Shown one piece after another: positions 26,038 to 33,228 of a stretch of DNA of 33,228 nucleotides. This DNA is from an uncultured Clostridia bacterium. GTDB taxonomy: Bacteria > Bacillota > Clostridia > UBA1381. The DNA is taken from positions 1 to 33,228 of the forward strand of contig CAKSSN010000028.1 in assembly GCA_934489015.1 (NCBI GenBank), read 5' to 3'. The notes under the pieces were generated by a model. The model ran no database searches, had not been told where the DNA came from, and saw nothing but the letters and a program-made list of their open reading frames with translations. The first letter of the stretch is position 1. The number at the start of each line of letters is the position of its first letter. A program made the translations under genes and the position numbers.

Positions 26038-26748
26038 TTAAAAGTCAATATCCTCATTTTTCACATTATTCGCCGCCATAACATACCCCACTCCGCTCTC
26101 GGTTTTCAAAAGCTCCGGATTTGACGGATCTCTTTCTATCTTTTTTCTTATATTTGTTACATTAACCCTTAAAATTTTATTATCGAGCGGAACATAAGGT
26201 CCCCATATATTTTTCATTATGTACTCATGCGGCAGCACTCTGCCGGAAAAGCGGCACAAAAGCTCCGTTATTTTATACTCAACAGGCGTAAGTCTGACAT
26301 TTTCTCCGTGCGCACGGACGCATCTTTTTGAAAAATCAATTTCAAGTCCGCCGGCACTGTAGCGCTCCGCTCCCTCCGTGCCGAAAAATCTTGCGCGCGT
26401 CACTGCACGCTTTATCCTTGCAAGAAGCTCATCATCCGAAAACGGCGGCTCGATAAAATCGTCAGCACCGCTTTCAAAGGCAAGCACCTTTTCCCTTTGC
26501 GGCACATTTTTGCCGAGCGCAAAAAAAGGAATACCCGAAAAAGCGCGTATTTTTTCCACTATCTGATGAGCCTTCATATCCGGGCAGTTTCCGCAGATAA
26601 CAATATCCGGCACATTTGAAAAAGTGAGACCTACCGCTTTTTCTCCGCTTTGCGCCGAAACAACATCATAGCCGCCCTTTTTTAAAAGCTGCATAACGCT
26701 TTTTTTTAAATTTTCATCCTCCTGAGCCAAAATAACGGTATCCTTCAA
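26038..26748 (-). CDS. OmpR/PhoB-type response regulator with a degenerate receiver (orphan)
   Basis: The 236 residues comprise a receiver (1-118) and a winged-helix DNA-binding domain (about 130-230: LTPVEYKITELLCRFSGRVL ... GVGYVM), the latter like KdpE. The receiver lacks key residues: the phospho-acceptor Asp position in PDIVICGN is G53, the conserved Thr is G79 (FFALGKN) and the conserved Lys is P101 (IEPPF). The N-terminal acidic pair survives as E10-D11. So it cannot be phosphorylated in the normal way and probably acts independently of phosphate or through another signal. No histidine kinase is adjacent. The start is a TTG at 26748, directly after an in-frame stop, with GGAG about 11 nt upstream. 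It sits between hpf and rpoB on the same strand. Confidence 0.88.
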   Translation of the reverse strand: MKDTVILAQEDENLKKSVMQLLKKGGYDVVSAQSGEKAVGLTFSNVPDIVICGNCPDMKAHQIVEKIRAFSGIPFFALGKNVPQREKVLAFESGADDFIEPPFSDDELLARIKRAVTRARFFGTEGAERYSAGGLEIDFSKRCVRAHGENVRLTPVEYKITELLCRFSGRVLPHEYIMKNIWGPYVPLDNKILRVNVTNIRKKIERDPSNPELLKTESGVGYVMAANNVKNEDIDF

Positions 26749-26791
26749 CTAAAAATCAACTCCGTAAATTTTTTTCTCCGCCGAGCAAATA

Positions 26792-26827
26792 AAACAGGAG
26801 CTGCGCCAAAAGCGGCAGCTCCTGTTT
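26792..26827 (-). terminator. Rho-independent terminator of hpf
   Basis: A perfect 13-bp stem (aaacaggagctgc, 26792-26804, with gcagctcctgttt, 26815-26827) and a 10-nt loop; minus-strand transcripts end in CTGTTTTATTTG. It separates hpf from the response-regulator gene. Confidence 0.75.
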
Positions 26828-26928
26828 GTATTTTATCGCGGCAAGATGCGGCCTTGCACAATACATAAACCAATCGACAGTCAGTCATCTATATAAACGC
26901 CGCCGCAGCCTGCCGCCCATACAGGAAA

Positions 26929-27465
26929 TTATTCTACCGATTCAATGATAGCATATTTTCCGTCATTTCTTTTATATACAACATTCATGCTGTTATTTTC
27001 ACTGTTTTTAAATACAAAGAAGCTGTGACCGAGCAAATTCATCTGCAATATTGCCTCTTCCGGAGTCATCGGCTTAATTGCAAACTTTTTGACCTTCACG
27101 ATTTCAAGCTGCTCGTTGTCCTCTCCGCCCGAATATTCTCCTCCGCTGATCATGGTGCTGTCCCACTGACCGCCCCTCAGCTTTTTCTCAAGTCGTGTTT
27201 TATTTTTTCTGATCTGGCGCTCTATAACGTCAACAATTTTGTCCGCTGCCGTGCATACGTCAACGTCCGACACCTCTGCTCTGAAAACAACGCCCTGCGA
27301 ATAAACATGAGCCTCAACATATTCGAGGCTTTTTACCGTACCGACTACTACCCTCGCCTGAGCTTCATCGCTGAAAAACTTATCAAGCTTTGAAAGCTTT
27401 TTCTCGATGTAATCCTTAGCCTGAGGTTTCAAATCAAACTTTCTTGCTATAATTGTAAACTTCAT
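26929..27465 (-). CDS. hpf: Ribosome hibernation-promoting factor, long form
   Basis: HPF binds idle 70S ribosomes and joins them into 100S dimers during starvation or stress. From the ATG at 27465 (AGGAG 8 nt upstream; a GTG at 27474 directly abuts it and is rejected) the protein has 178 residues, the long form. The N-terminal S30AE domain is KFTIIARKFDLKPQAKDYIE ... RIVVGTV-like strands to about residue 100. A linker (GGEYSGGEDNEQ) leads to the C-terminal dimerisation domain (KPMTPEEAILQMNLLGHSFF ... YKRNDGKYAIIE). Transcription probably starts from the stress-type promoter at 27530-27554. Confidence 0.96.
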   Translation of the reverse strand: MKFTIIARKFDLKPQAKDYIEKKLSKLDKFFSDEAQARVVVGTVKSLEYVEAHVYSQGVVFRAEVSDVDVCTAADKIVDVIERQIRKNKTRLEKKLRGGQWDSTMISGGEYSGGEDNEQLEIVKVKKFAIKPMTPEEAILQMNLLGHSFFVFKNSENNSMNVVYKRNDGKYAIIESVE

Positions 27466-27529
27466 AAACGTCACTCCTGTCTATTTTTGTCGGCAAGTGA
27501 AATGCATTATTTTCACTGTCAAAATATTA

Positions 27530-27554
27530 ATACCCCTTTTTTTCGTTTTTAAAC
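27530..27554 (-). promoter_or_regulatory. Candidate sigma-B-like promoter of hpf
   Basis: On the minus strand GTTTAA (27549-27554), a 13-nt spacer and GGGTAT (27530-27535), an exact fit to the Bacillus sigma-B consensus, and Bacillus hpf (yvyD) is known to be under sigma-B and sigma-H. There is no good sigma-A pair: a TTGACA at 27519-27524 has no -10 at the proper place. Whether this organism has sigma-B is unknown. Confidence 0.45.
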
Positions 27555-27563
27555 ATTTTTTTC

Positions 27564-27592
27564 TTGAAATTTTTTAAAATATGTAGTATAAT
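27564..27592 (+). promoter_or_regulatory. Predicted sigma-A promoter of the glycosyltransferase gene
   Basis: TTGAAA (27564-27569), a 17-nt spacer, TATAAT (27587-27592). It is only ten bases from the divergent hpf promoter, so the two may compete. Confidence 0.75.
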
Positions 27593-27663
27593 ATAAAAGG
27601 CATATAATCCGGTTGTGAAATATTTATGCAACCACATAAAACATATAAAGGAGTAGGATTATT

Positions 27664-30660
27664 TTGACAGGTGCAATTATATCCGTTTCGGCGGCTTCGG
27701 CGCTGCTTTATGCGCTGATTTATCATATATTTATAAAAAAAGAGGAAAGCGTTTATATAAAAGAGCCTCCCTTTTATCCGTATCTTATAATTATAACGGC
27801 GGCTTCGGCGCTGCTTCATTTTGTGCTCGGCAAGCTCTATTACGGCTATGAAACGGATATGGGCTGCTTCTCATCATGGGCAGATATGATATTTAAAGGC
27901 GGCTTTTCGGCGTTTTACAAATCTGACGCGTTTACCGACTATCCGCCGGGATATATGTATATTCTGTATATAGTAGGCTTTCTGCGCTCCGTTATAGGCA
28001 CTTCAAAGCTTATTGTTAAAGCGCCGGCAATGTGCTTTGATCTGCTTTTGGGGATAATGACATTTTTTGCGGCAAAGAAAAAATTTTCAAATCTTGCCTC
28101 CTCACTTCTCTGCGCATTTATATCGCTGTGCCCTGTTTTGCTTTTAAATTCGGCTCTTTGGGGACAGGTTGACTCGGTGTACACATTTTTCCTTGCATTA
28201 GCAATAATTCTGCTCGGCGCGAAAAAATTTACGCTGTCGTATTTTATGTTTGCGCTTACAATTTTTATAAAGCCGCAGGGACTTATATTTACTCCCGTAT
28301 TTTTGCTCGGCTTTATAAGCGACTGCATCAAAAACAAAAGGAACCTTGCAATGCATATAATAAGCGGCGCGGCGGCGCTTGCGATGATTGTCGTGCTTTC
28401 GCTTCCGTTCGGTCTTTCTGAGGTTGCAAAGCAGTATGTCGGCACACTTGCTTCATATAAATACGCTACAATAAACGCATTTAACATTTACGGCGCGCTC
28501 GGAATGAACTGGTCTGAGCTGACGCCGCTCGTTTCGGCAATCGGATATGTATTCATCGTTTTAACTGTTGCATATGTTGCTTTCATTTATTTAAAGGGCA
28601 ACAAAAACTTCTTCTATATTGCCGCAATGCTCGCCTTTATGACGTATATGTTCTCAACAAAAATGCACGAGAGATATGCTTTTGCGTCGGTTGTATTTTT
28701 CCTTTTTGCATACATCAAGCTTCCCGACAAAAAAACGTTTTACGCATTTGCAATGTCGGTATTTTCTCAGCTTATCAACACCGCGTGGGTACTGCTTGTG
28801 TATTCAAAGGATATAAATTACTACTTTAAAAGCAGCTTTGTAACGGTGTTTTCATGCATTAATATTGTCATTGTTATATATATGCTTTGGGCAGGGCTTG
28901 CGCTAACAAAAGAAAAAGTCACCGAACGCGAAGCCGTAAAGGCAGAAAGAAAAGTAATGTTCGCTTTTGCGTCGAGAAAGCCGCACCCGATAACAAAAAA
29001 GGACGCGATAATCATGCTTTTAATCATGGCTGTCTACAGTGCTATATCATTTTACGATCTCGGCGACACAAAGGCGCCGCAGACGTATGTTGACATAGCA
29101 AAAGATCCGGTAAAAATCACTCTTGACGAGCCGACCTATGTAGACAAGCTTATAATTTATCCCTCATGCAACGATGTAAACGAAACAAGAAAAATAAAGG
29201 TTGACTACACGCTCGGTGACGGAAAAGCCGAGAGCATGGAGCTTGACGACGCGGATGTATTCTGTTGGGATTTTATTGATTTCGGGAAAACCGTAACCGA
29301 TATTACGCTTTCAACCGACAATCGCCGCATAATGCTTATGGAGGTCGGGCTAAAGGGCGAAAACGGCATTATAAAGCTATCGGGAGATAGTGCGGCATTT
29401 GATGAGCAGGAGCTTGTGCCGGGGAGAAAAACATATTTAAACAGCACCTATTTTGACGAAATATATCACGCGCGAACAGGCTACGAATTTGTACACGGCT
29501 TTCATGTTTACGAATGGACGCACCCGCCGCTTGGAAAAGTGCTTATCTCGCTCGGAATACGAGCGTTCGGCATGACTCCGTTCGGTTGGAGATTTGTCGG
29601 AAATATATTCGGAATACTCATGATACCGGTATTTTATATATTTGCAAAAAAGCTTTTCGGCAAAACAAGCTTTGCCTGCCTTACAACGATATTGTTTACG
29701 TTTGACTTTATGCACTTTGCGCAGACGCGCATATCAACGGTAGACGTTTACGTGACTATATTTATCATAATGATGTATATGTTCATGTACGGCTATTATC
29801 AGTCAAGCTTTTACGACAAGCCGCTCGGCAAAACGTTTGTACCGCTGCTTTTGACAGGTATTTCGTTCGGACTCGGCGCCGCAAGCAAATGGACGGCAAT
29901 ATACGCGTGCGGCGGAATTGCGGTTATATTCTTTGCGATAATGTACAGCCGCTACCGTGAGCATTATGTGTTCGGAAAAACGGGCTTTACAGAAAAATTT
30001 ATTAAAACCTGCCTTTTCTGCACGCTTGCGTTTATAATAATTCCGGTTATTATATATGCGCTTTCCTATATTCCGTATCTGCATACAGAGGATACGCACG
30101 GAATTAAAACAATCATAAACAACCAAAAGGATATATTCGTTTACCACTCAAAAACAGTGCTCGGCTCAACTCATCCGTACGCTTCAAAATGGTATACGTG
30201 GCTTATAATGAAGCGCCCGATATTCTACTATTCGGGGACGGTGAGCGATACGATGAAAGAGGGCATAAGCTCGTTCGGAAATCCGGCTGTTTGGTGGACG
30301 GGTCTTGCGGCGGTGTTGTTTTCGATATATCTTGCAGTTGTAAAGCGTGACAGAAAATCGGCATATCTGCTTGTCGGATATTTCTCATGCCTGCTGCCAT
30401 GGATACCGGTTGAAAGAACAACGTATATTTATCACTACTTCCCCTGCGTTCCGTTCATGACGCTGATGATAGGCCGCTGCTATGAATATTTTTATTACCG
30501 CTTTAAAAAGCGCACAATGAGAATATTTATAATTCATGCGGCAGTCGCGGTTATACTGTTTGTCATGTTTTATCCCGTTTTGTCGGGTCATGCGGTAAAC
30601 ACATGGTATGTAGACCATTTTCTCAGATGGTTTTCGTCGTGGACGCTTGTGCTTGACTGA
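27664..30660 (+). CDS. Two-part membrane glycosyltransferase: GT-C mannosyltransferase-like half fused to a PMT/GT39 half
   Basis: The 998 residues hold two polytopic GT-C modules. Residues about 1-420 form the first (DYPPGYMYIL, WGQVDSVYTF, IFIKPQGLIF, STKMHERYAF), like bacterial lipid-phosphate-sugar glycosyltransferases. A short cytosolic stretch and a soluble beta-rich domain (about 480-590: APQTYVDIAKDPVKITLDEP) follow. Residues about 595-998 are a protein O-mannosyltransferase-like module with the catalytic D598-E599 (DEIYHAR), WTHPPLGK, QTRISTVDVY and SKWTAIYA. Such enzymes use polyprenyl-phosphate sugars to glycosylate proteins or glycans outside the membrane. The start is a TTG with GGAG 10 nt upstream. 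It is followed by the CCA-adding enzyme gene after 26 bp. The acceptor is unknown. Confidence 0.88.
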   Translation: MTGAIISVSAASALLYALIYHIFIKKEESVYIKEPPFYPYLIIITAASALLHFVLGKLYYGYETDMGCFSSWADMIFKGGFSAFYKSDAFTDYPPGYMYILYIVGFLRSVIGTSKLIVKAPAMCFDLLLGIMTFFAAKKKFSNLASSLLCAFISLCPVLLLNSALWGQVDSVYTFFLALAIILLGAKKFTLSYFMFALTIFIKPQGLIFTPVFLLGFISDCIKNKRNLAMHIISGAAALAMIVVLSLPFGLSEVAKQYVGTLASYKYATINAFNIYGALGMNWSELTPLVSAIGYVFIVLTVAYVAFIYLKGNKNFFYIAAMLAFMTYMFSTKMHERYAFASVVFFLFAYIKLPDKKTFYAFAMSVFSQLINTAWVLLVYSKDINYYFKSSFVTVFSCINIVIVIYMLWAGLALTKEKVTEREAVKAERKVMFAFASRKPHPITKKDAIIMLLIMAVYSAISFYDLGDTKAPQTYVDIAKDPVKITLDEPTYVDKLIIYPSCNDVNETRKIKVDYTLGDGKAESMELDDADVFCWDFIDFGKTVTDITLSTDNRRIMLMEVGLKGENGIIKLSGDSAAFDEQELVPGRKTYLNSTYFDEIYHARTGYEFVHGFHVYEWTHPPLGKVLISLGIRAFGMTPFGWRFVGNIFGILMIPVFYIFAKKLFGKTSFACLTTILFTFDFMHFAQTRISTVDVYVTIFIIMMYMFMYGYYQSSFYDKPLGKTFVPLLLTGISFGLGAASKWTAIYACGGIAVIFFAIMYSRYREHYVFGKTGFTEKFIKTCLFCTLAFIIIPVIIYALSYIPYLHTEDTHGIKTIINNQKDIFVYHSKTVLGSTHPYASKWYTWLIMKRPIFYYSGTVSDTMKEGISSFGNPAVWWTGLAAVLFSIYLAVVKRDRKSAYLLVGYFSCLLPWIPVERTTYIYHYFPCVPFMTLMIGRCYEYFYYRFKKRTMRIFIIHAAVAVILFVMFYPVLSGHAVNTWYVDHFLRWFSSWTLVLD

Positions 30661-30686
30661 TTAATGCGGAAAGGAACGTAAGTGTA

Positions 30687-32063
30687 ATGTATATTCCCGA
30701 AAATATAAAATTCATTACAGACCGCCTGGAGCAAAACGGCTTTGAAGCATATCTCGTCGGCGGCTGCGTGCGCGATATGATTATGGGCAAAGAGCCGCAC
30801 GACTATGATATTACAACAAACGCGCTTCCCGAAAGCATTATAAAATGCTTTTCCGACTGCCGCCTTGTGCTTTCCGGGCTTAAGCACGGGACGGTTGCGG
30901 TGATTTGCGGCGGCGAAGCGATTGAGGTTACAACCTATCGGATTGACGGCGACTACTCCGACAGCCGCCACCCCGAAAGCGTTAAATTTACTAAAAGCAT
31001 TGAGCTTGACCTTGCACGCCGCGATTTTACAATGAACGCTATAGCCTGCTCCACCGGCGGCAGGCTTATAGATGTATTCGGCGGAAAAAGCGATATTGAG
31101 AAAAAAATAATAAAATGCGTCGGCGACCCGGACAAGCGCTTTGGAGAGGATGCGCTCAGAATTATGCGCGCCGCACGGTTTTCATCCGTTCTCGGCTTTG
31201 ATATTGAAGAAAAGACCGCTGCGGCAGCGGATAATAACGCCGTGCTTTTAAAAAACATTTCATCGGAGCGCATATATTCGGAGCTTTGCAAAATGGTCTG
31301 CGGAGAAAACGTGTTATCCGTGCTTACCGAAAGAAAAAAGGTTATATGCGAAATAATACCCGAATTTAATTGCTGCGTTGATTTTTGTCAGCATAATATT
31401 CATCATTGTTATGATGTTTACACACATACGGCTCACGCGGTGCAAAGCTGCCCGAATGACTTGTATCTGCGCCTTGCCGCACTTTTTCACGACATAGGCA
31501 AGCCGCAGATGTTTTTCATGGGCGAGGATAATCAGGGTCATTTTTACGGCCATGCGAAAAAAAGTGCCGAAATTGCGGAAGGTATTTTAAAGCGGCTGAA
31601 AGCTCCGAACGACGTAAAAGAAAACGTGATTTTGCTTATCCGTCTGCACGACCGCGATATAGTAAACACTCCGGCGGCGCTTAAACGGCTTCTTTCGCAA
31701 ATCGGCGCAGACGCTGCCGATCGGCTTTTTGAGCTTAAAAAAGCCGATACGCTTGCACAGAGCGATATTTGCCGAAACCGCATAGCTTTTCTTTCTCAGG
31801 CGCAGGAGCATATGAGGGAAATTGTAAATAAAAAAGAATGCTTCTCTGTAAAAAATCTTGAAATTAACGGACGCGATTTAATAAGCTGCGGCTGCCCGCA
31901 GTCAAAAAAAATCAGAGAAATACTTAATGAGCTGCTTGCGCTCGTAATAAACGGAGAAATAGAAAACGAGCATGAAGCGCTTGCTTTAAAAGCAAAGGAA
32001 TTAATTAAAAAAAAAAAAAAACGATTAAACCGACCGGCCGTAAATTGCATAAAAATGAGGTGA
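30687..32063 (+). CDS. tRNA CCA-adding enzyme / poly(A) polymerase family nucleotidyltransferase with HD domain
   Basis: The N-terminal class II nucleotidyltransferase has LVGGCVRD (G25, G26, R29, D30), the metal-binding D39-x-D41 in HDYDITTNA, and RRDFTMNA. The RNA-binding region follows (GEDALRIMRAARFSS), then an HD domain (LFHDIGKP). Enzymes with this layout add or repair the 3' CCA of tRNAs; closely related ones act as poly(A) polymerases, so cca is likely but not certain. AAAGGA lies 11 nt before the ATG. The C-terminus is unusual: 15 consecutive A (32007-32021) encode five lysines, then RLNRPAVNCIKMR. One base less or more would give a different C-terminus. The next gene starts 5 nt after its TGA. 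Confidence 0.92.
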   Translation: MYIPENIKFITDRLEQNGFEAYLVGGCVRDMIMGKEPHDYDITTNALPESIIKCFSDCRLVLSGLKHGTVAVICGGEAIEVTTYRIDGDYSDSRHPESVKFTKSIELDLARRDFTMNAIACSTGGRLIDVFGGKSDIEKKIIKCVGDPDKRFGEDALRIMRAARFSSVLGFDIEEKTAAAADNNAVLLKNISSERIYSELCKMVCGENVLSVLTERKKVICEIIPEFNCCVDFCQHNIHHCYDVYTHTAHAVQSCPNDLYLRLAALFHDIGKPQMFFMGEDNQGHFYGHAKKSAEIAEGILKRLKAPNDVKENVILLIRLHDRDIVNTPAALKRLLSQIGADAADRLFELKKADTLAQSDICRNRIAFLSQAQEHMREIVNKKECFSVKNLEINGRDLISCGCPQSKKIREILNELLALVINGEIENEHEALALKAKELIKKKKKRLNRPAVNCIKMR

Positions 32064-32068
32064 GTTAA

Positions 32069-32600
32069 GTGACGGAAGAAGAAAAAATAAAAATTGCAAA
32101 AACTTATATAACAAAGCTGGCAAACGGAATAAACCCTCTTGATGATATGATTATTCCCGAAAGCGATATTATCAATAATGTTCACATATCAAGATGTTTG
32201 TTCTATGTGGCTGATATTCTGGAAGAAATGACAGACGACAAAACAGAAATTCAAAAAGGGGAATTTTATATTTCCGATGAGGATATTCAGAAGTTCACCT
32301 ATTCCGAAACTCCTCTGACTTTGACAAAAATAATAAAAAAAAATAAATGCCATAAATACAAACAAAAATGTCAAAAAAATAAGAAGCCGTGCTGTCATCA
32401 ACCGGCTTATCGATTTAGAATTGCTTTATTCAAAGATTGACGAAAACGGAAAAGAAATAAAAATCCCCACCGGAAAAGGTGTTAAAGCCGGAATTACTAT
32501 GAAATCATGCTATATCAAACGCAAGGGAATGTCTTCTATCATTTTATATGATAAAAATGCGCAAAAATTTATAGTCGACAACGCAAATTATATGTATTAA
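32069..32600 (+). pseudogene. Conserved-looking small protein of unknown function, frame broken at a run of nine A
   Basis: A GTG at 32069 with GAGGTG upstream opens MTEEEKIKIAKTYITKLANG. The zero frame is natural to TLTKIIKK (about residue 91), then turns into a low-quality tail ending at 32440. Moving one base forward inside AAAAAAAAA (32335-32343) joins it to INAINTNKNVKKIRSRAVINRLIDLELLYS and on to QKFIVDNANYMY and a TAA at 32598-32600, giving a coherent protein of about 176 residues. It could be a mutation, a sequencing error, or polymerase slippage making both products. The first half looks like a helical domain and the second like a winged helix; I do not recognise the family. It is 5 nt from the CCA-adding gene, so coexpressed. 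Confidence 0.6.
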
Positions 32601-32824
32601 TAAAGAGCAAAATTTTCCGAAAAGCAAAAAGGCCCTAATATAGAGCCTAAATTATTTAACATATTTTATCGGTATGAATGGTAAAAAACCGAAAATCAAA
32701 ACGCTTTGAGAAAATGGCAAGCAGATTTAAAATTTGTTCAAATTTATAAAATTGATGAGTAGGAACAGTATTGGGAGACTAAAATAAAAAATTATAAAAG
32801 TTAAAAATTTTTCCAAAAAAACAC

Positions 32825-32853
32825 TTGACAAATTAATAATTATATGTTATAAT
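32825..32853 (+). promoter_or_regulatory. Consensus sigma-A promoter before a possible small RNA
   Basis: TTGACA (32825-32830), a 17-nt spacer, TATAAT (32848-32853): every base matches consensus, the strongest promoter in the window. No reading frame with a ribosome binding site follows. Confidence 0.8.
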
Positions 32854-32859
32854 ATATAT

Positions 32860-32930
32860 GTTAAATATCTTAGCGAACTCTGTTTGAGTTTGTAATAGGG
32901 AGCTGTAAAAGGCTCCCTATTAATTTGCTC
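32860..32930 (+). ncRNA. Candidate small RNA of about 70 nt
   Basis: Just downstream of the consensus promoter are two adjacent hairpins: 6 bp (gaactc, 32875-32880, with gagttt, 32886-32891) and an 11-bp perfect stem (taatagggagc, 32893-32903, with gctccctatta, 32912-32922). The second is followed by ATTTGCTCT, a weak U-tract. It has no coding capacity. It may instead be a leader or attenuator of a lost gene, or part of an insertion element. Confidence 0.4.
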
Positions 32931-32951
32931 TATAATAAATGTTGGGGTCAG

Positions 32952-32998
32952 AAATTTACAAAATATTTGGGGCAATCCCGTATTTTGTGTAAACCTCA
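32952..32998. repeat. Inverted repeat resembling joined insertion-sequence ends
   Basis: tttac-aaaata (32955-32965) and tattttgtgtaaa (32981-32993) are inverted copies differing by two bases, around GGGG-CAAT-CCC. The right half read backwards (TTTACACAAAATACGGG) resembles terminal repeats of IS256-family elements as I remember them. No transposase is present. Confidence 0.35.
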
Positions 32999-33034
32999 AA
33001 TTTAGCTCCATGAAATGGTATAATATAAATAGAG

Positions 33035-33063
33035 TCGACAAACACCCAAAAATCTGATATAAT
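33035..33063 (+). promoter_or_regulatory. Promoter of a gene cut by the IS3-family element
   Basis: TCGACA (33035-33040), a 17-nt spacer, TATAAT (33058-33063), then AAAGGTG and an ATG at 33089 (MTK...). The gene is interrupted about ten bases in by the IS end at 33099. Its identity is unknown. Confidence 0.5.
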
Positions 33064-33098
33064 AAAAACAGAAAGAAAGGTGTTAAAAATGACAAAGT

Positions 33099-33228
33099 TG
33101 AACCATAGTCAAGTAAGTAGACACAAAAAAGCACAATTTTTTAGGGGATCGGGCTATTTTGTCTGTTCCCAGTATAAAGCTTCCGCTTCACTTGGCGTAA
33201 GCATATTAAGCGTCCCGTGTGGTCTTTT
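33099..33228 (-). mobile_element. End of an IS3-family insertion sequence (continues outside window)
   Basis: The outer end at 33099 starts TGAACC and continues to ...GTAGACAC at 33124, fitting the IS3-type terminal repeat pattern TGANCC...GACAC. Inside lies the 3' end of a transposase gene on the minus strand. Only this end is in the window, so element length and the other repeat cannot be seen. Confidence 0.65.
33154..33228 (-). CDS. IS3-family transposase, C-terminal 24 residues (partial)
   Basis: The minus strand from the window edge reads KRPHGTLNMLTPSEAEALYW then EQTK and TAG at 33154-33156. The RPHG-LN-LTP-EAE pattern is the end of the rve integrase core (OrfB) of IS3-family transposases, which carry a DDE active site farther upstream, outside the window. 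The frame is open to the edge, so it is probably intact there. Confidence 0.75.
   Translation of the reverse strand, partial: KRPHGTLNMLTPSEAEALYWEQTK

Larger units (their letters stand above)
32601..33098. other. AT-rich intergenic zone with mobile-element debris
   Basis: About 500 bp with no convincing protein gene. It holds a perfect consensus promoter with two hairpins just downstream (32825-32922), a long imperfect inverted repeat like IS ends (32952-32998), and a second promoter at 33035-33063 leading to the first codons of a gene cut by the IS3-type element (ATG at 33089). Confidence 0.55.

Noticed and set aside
27695..27816. Direct repeat of about 17 bp (GCGGCTTCGGCGCTGCTT) in the glycosyltransferase gene
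   Set aside because: Both copies encode AASALL in membrane helices; likely chance reuse of common codons.
27574..27819. 81-codon minus-strand frame opposite the start of the glycosyltransferase gene
   Set aside because: Shadow of a clearly coding gene and its promoter; Arg/Lys/Tyr-rich low-quality composition.
32847..33134. 95-codon minus-strand frame rich in Phe and Leu
   Set aside because: It crosses the strong promoter, the hairpins and an IS end, and has no ribosome binding site or family resemblance.

Overview
The window looks like chromosomal DNA of a low-to-mid GC Firmicute of class Clostridia, probably from a gut or other carbohydrate-rich anaerobic habitat. This rests on AGGAGG-type ribosome binding sites, near-consensus sigma-A promoters, a long-form HPF, a SpoVB/MurJ-type flippase, RuvC, and the style of the RNA polymerase genes. 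I cannot assign a genus.

Layout. Positions 1-3504 (minus strand) hold two broken genes for secreted carbohydrate-related proteins, one a heparinase II/III-like lyase. Each carries an in-frame stop plus a one-base frameshift. A 610-bp regulatory gap leads to a plus-strand fusion of an XRE-type DNA-binding domain with an ADP-ribosylglycohydrolase. Next come argG-argH (minus), ruvC (plus), and a minus-strand metabolic group: cytosolic polysaccharide deacetylase, SDR oxidoreductase, LysR regulator and aldo/keto reductase. The aldo/keto reductase is divergent from a MerR-family regulator gene that is split by a 271-bp MITE-like element. A MarR-MATE efflux operon follows, in which the MATE gene has a premature TGA. 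Then come a SpoVB-like flippase, rpoC and rpoB (minus), an orphan response regulator with a degenerate receiver, and hpf. On the plus strand follow a 998-residue double glycosyltransferase, a CCA-adding/poly(A) polymerase family enzyme, and a small protein gene whose frame breaks at a run of nine A. The last 600 bp are mobile-element debris: a possible small RNA, IS-end-like repeats, and the end of an IS3-family element running off the window.

How it fits together. The rpoBC, argGH, ruvC, hpf and CCA genes are all intact. The carbohydrate lyase, MerR and MATE genes carry stops, frameshifts or an insertion. Because about 8 kb of rpoBC reads cleanly, the lesions look more like real accessory-gene decay than poor sequence, although single-base homopolymer events could still be errors. 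Several regulator-target pairs can be read directly. A LysR-type site lies upstream of the SDR promoter. A 19-bp-spacer MerR-type promoter drives the aldo/keto reductase next to its broken regulator. A MarR-like operator lies at the start of the MarR-MATE transcript.

No CRISPR array, tRNA or rRNA gene was found. I see no clearly new multi-gene system. The most unusual items are the XRE-ADP-ribosylglycohydrolase fusion, the receiver lacking its phosphorylation residues, the split MerR, the mutually exclusive hairpins near 17.65 kb, the A9 frame break, and the possible small RNA near 32.86 kb.
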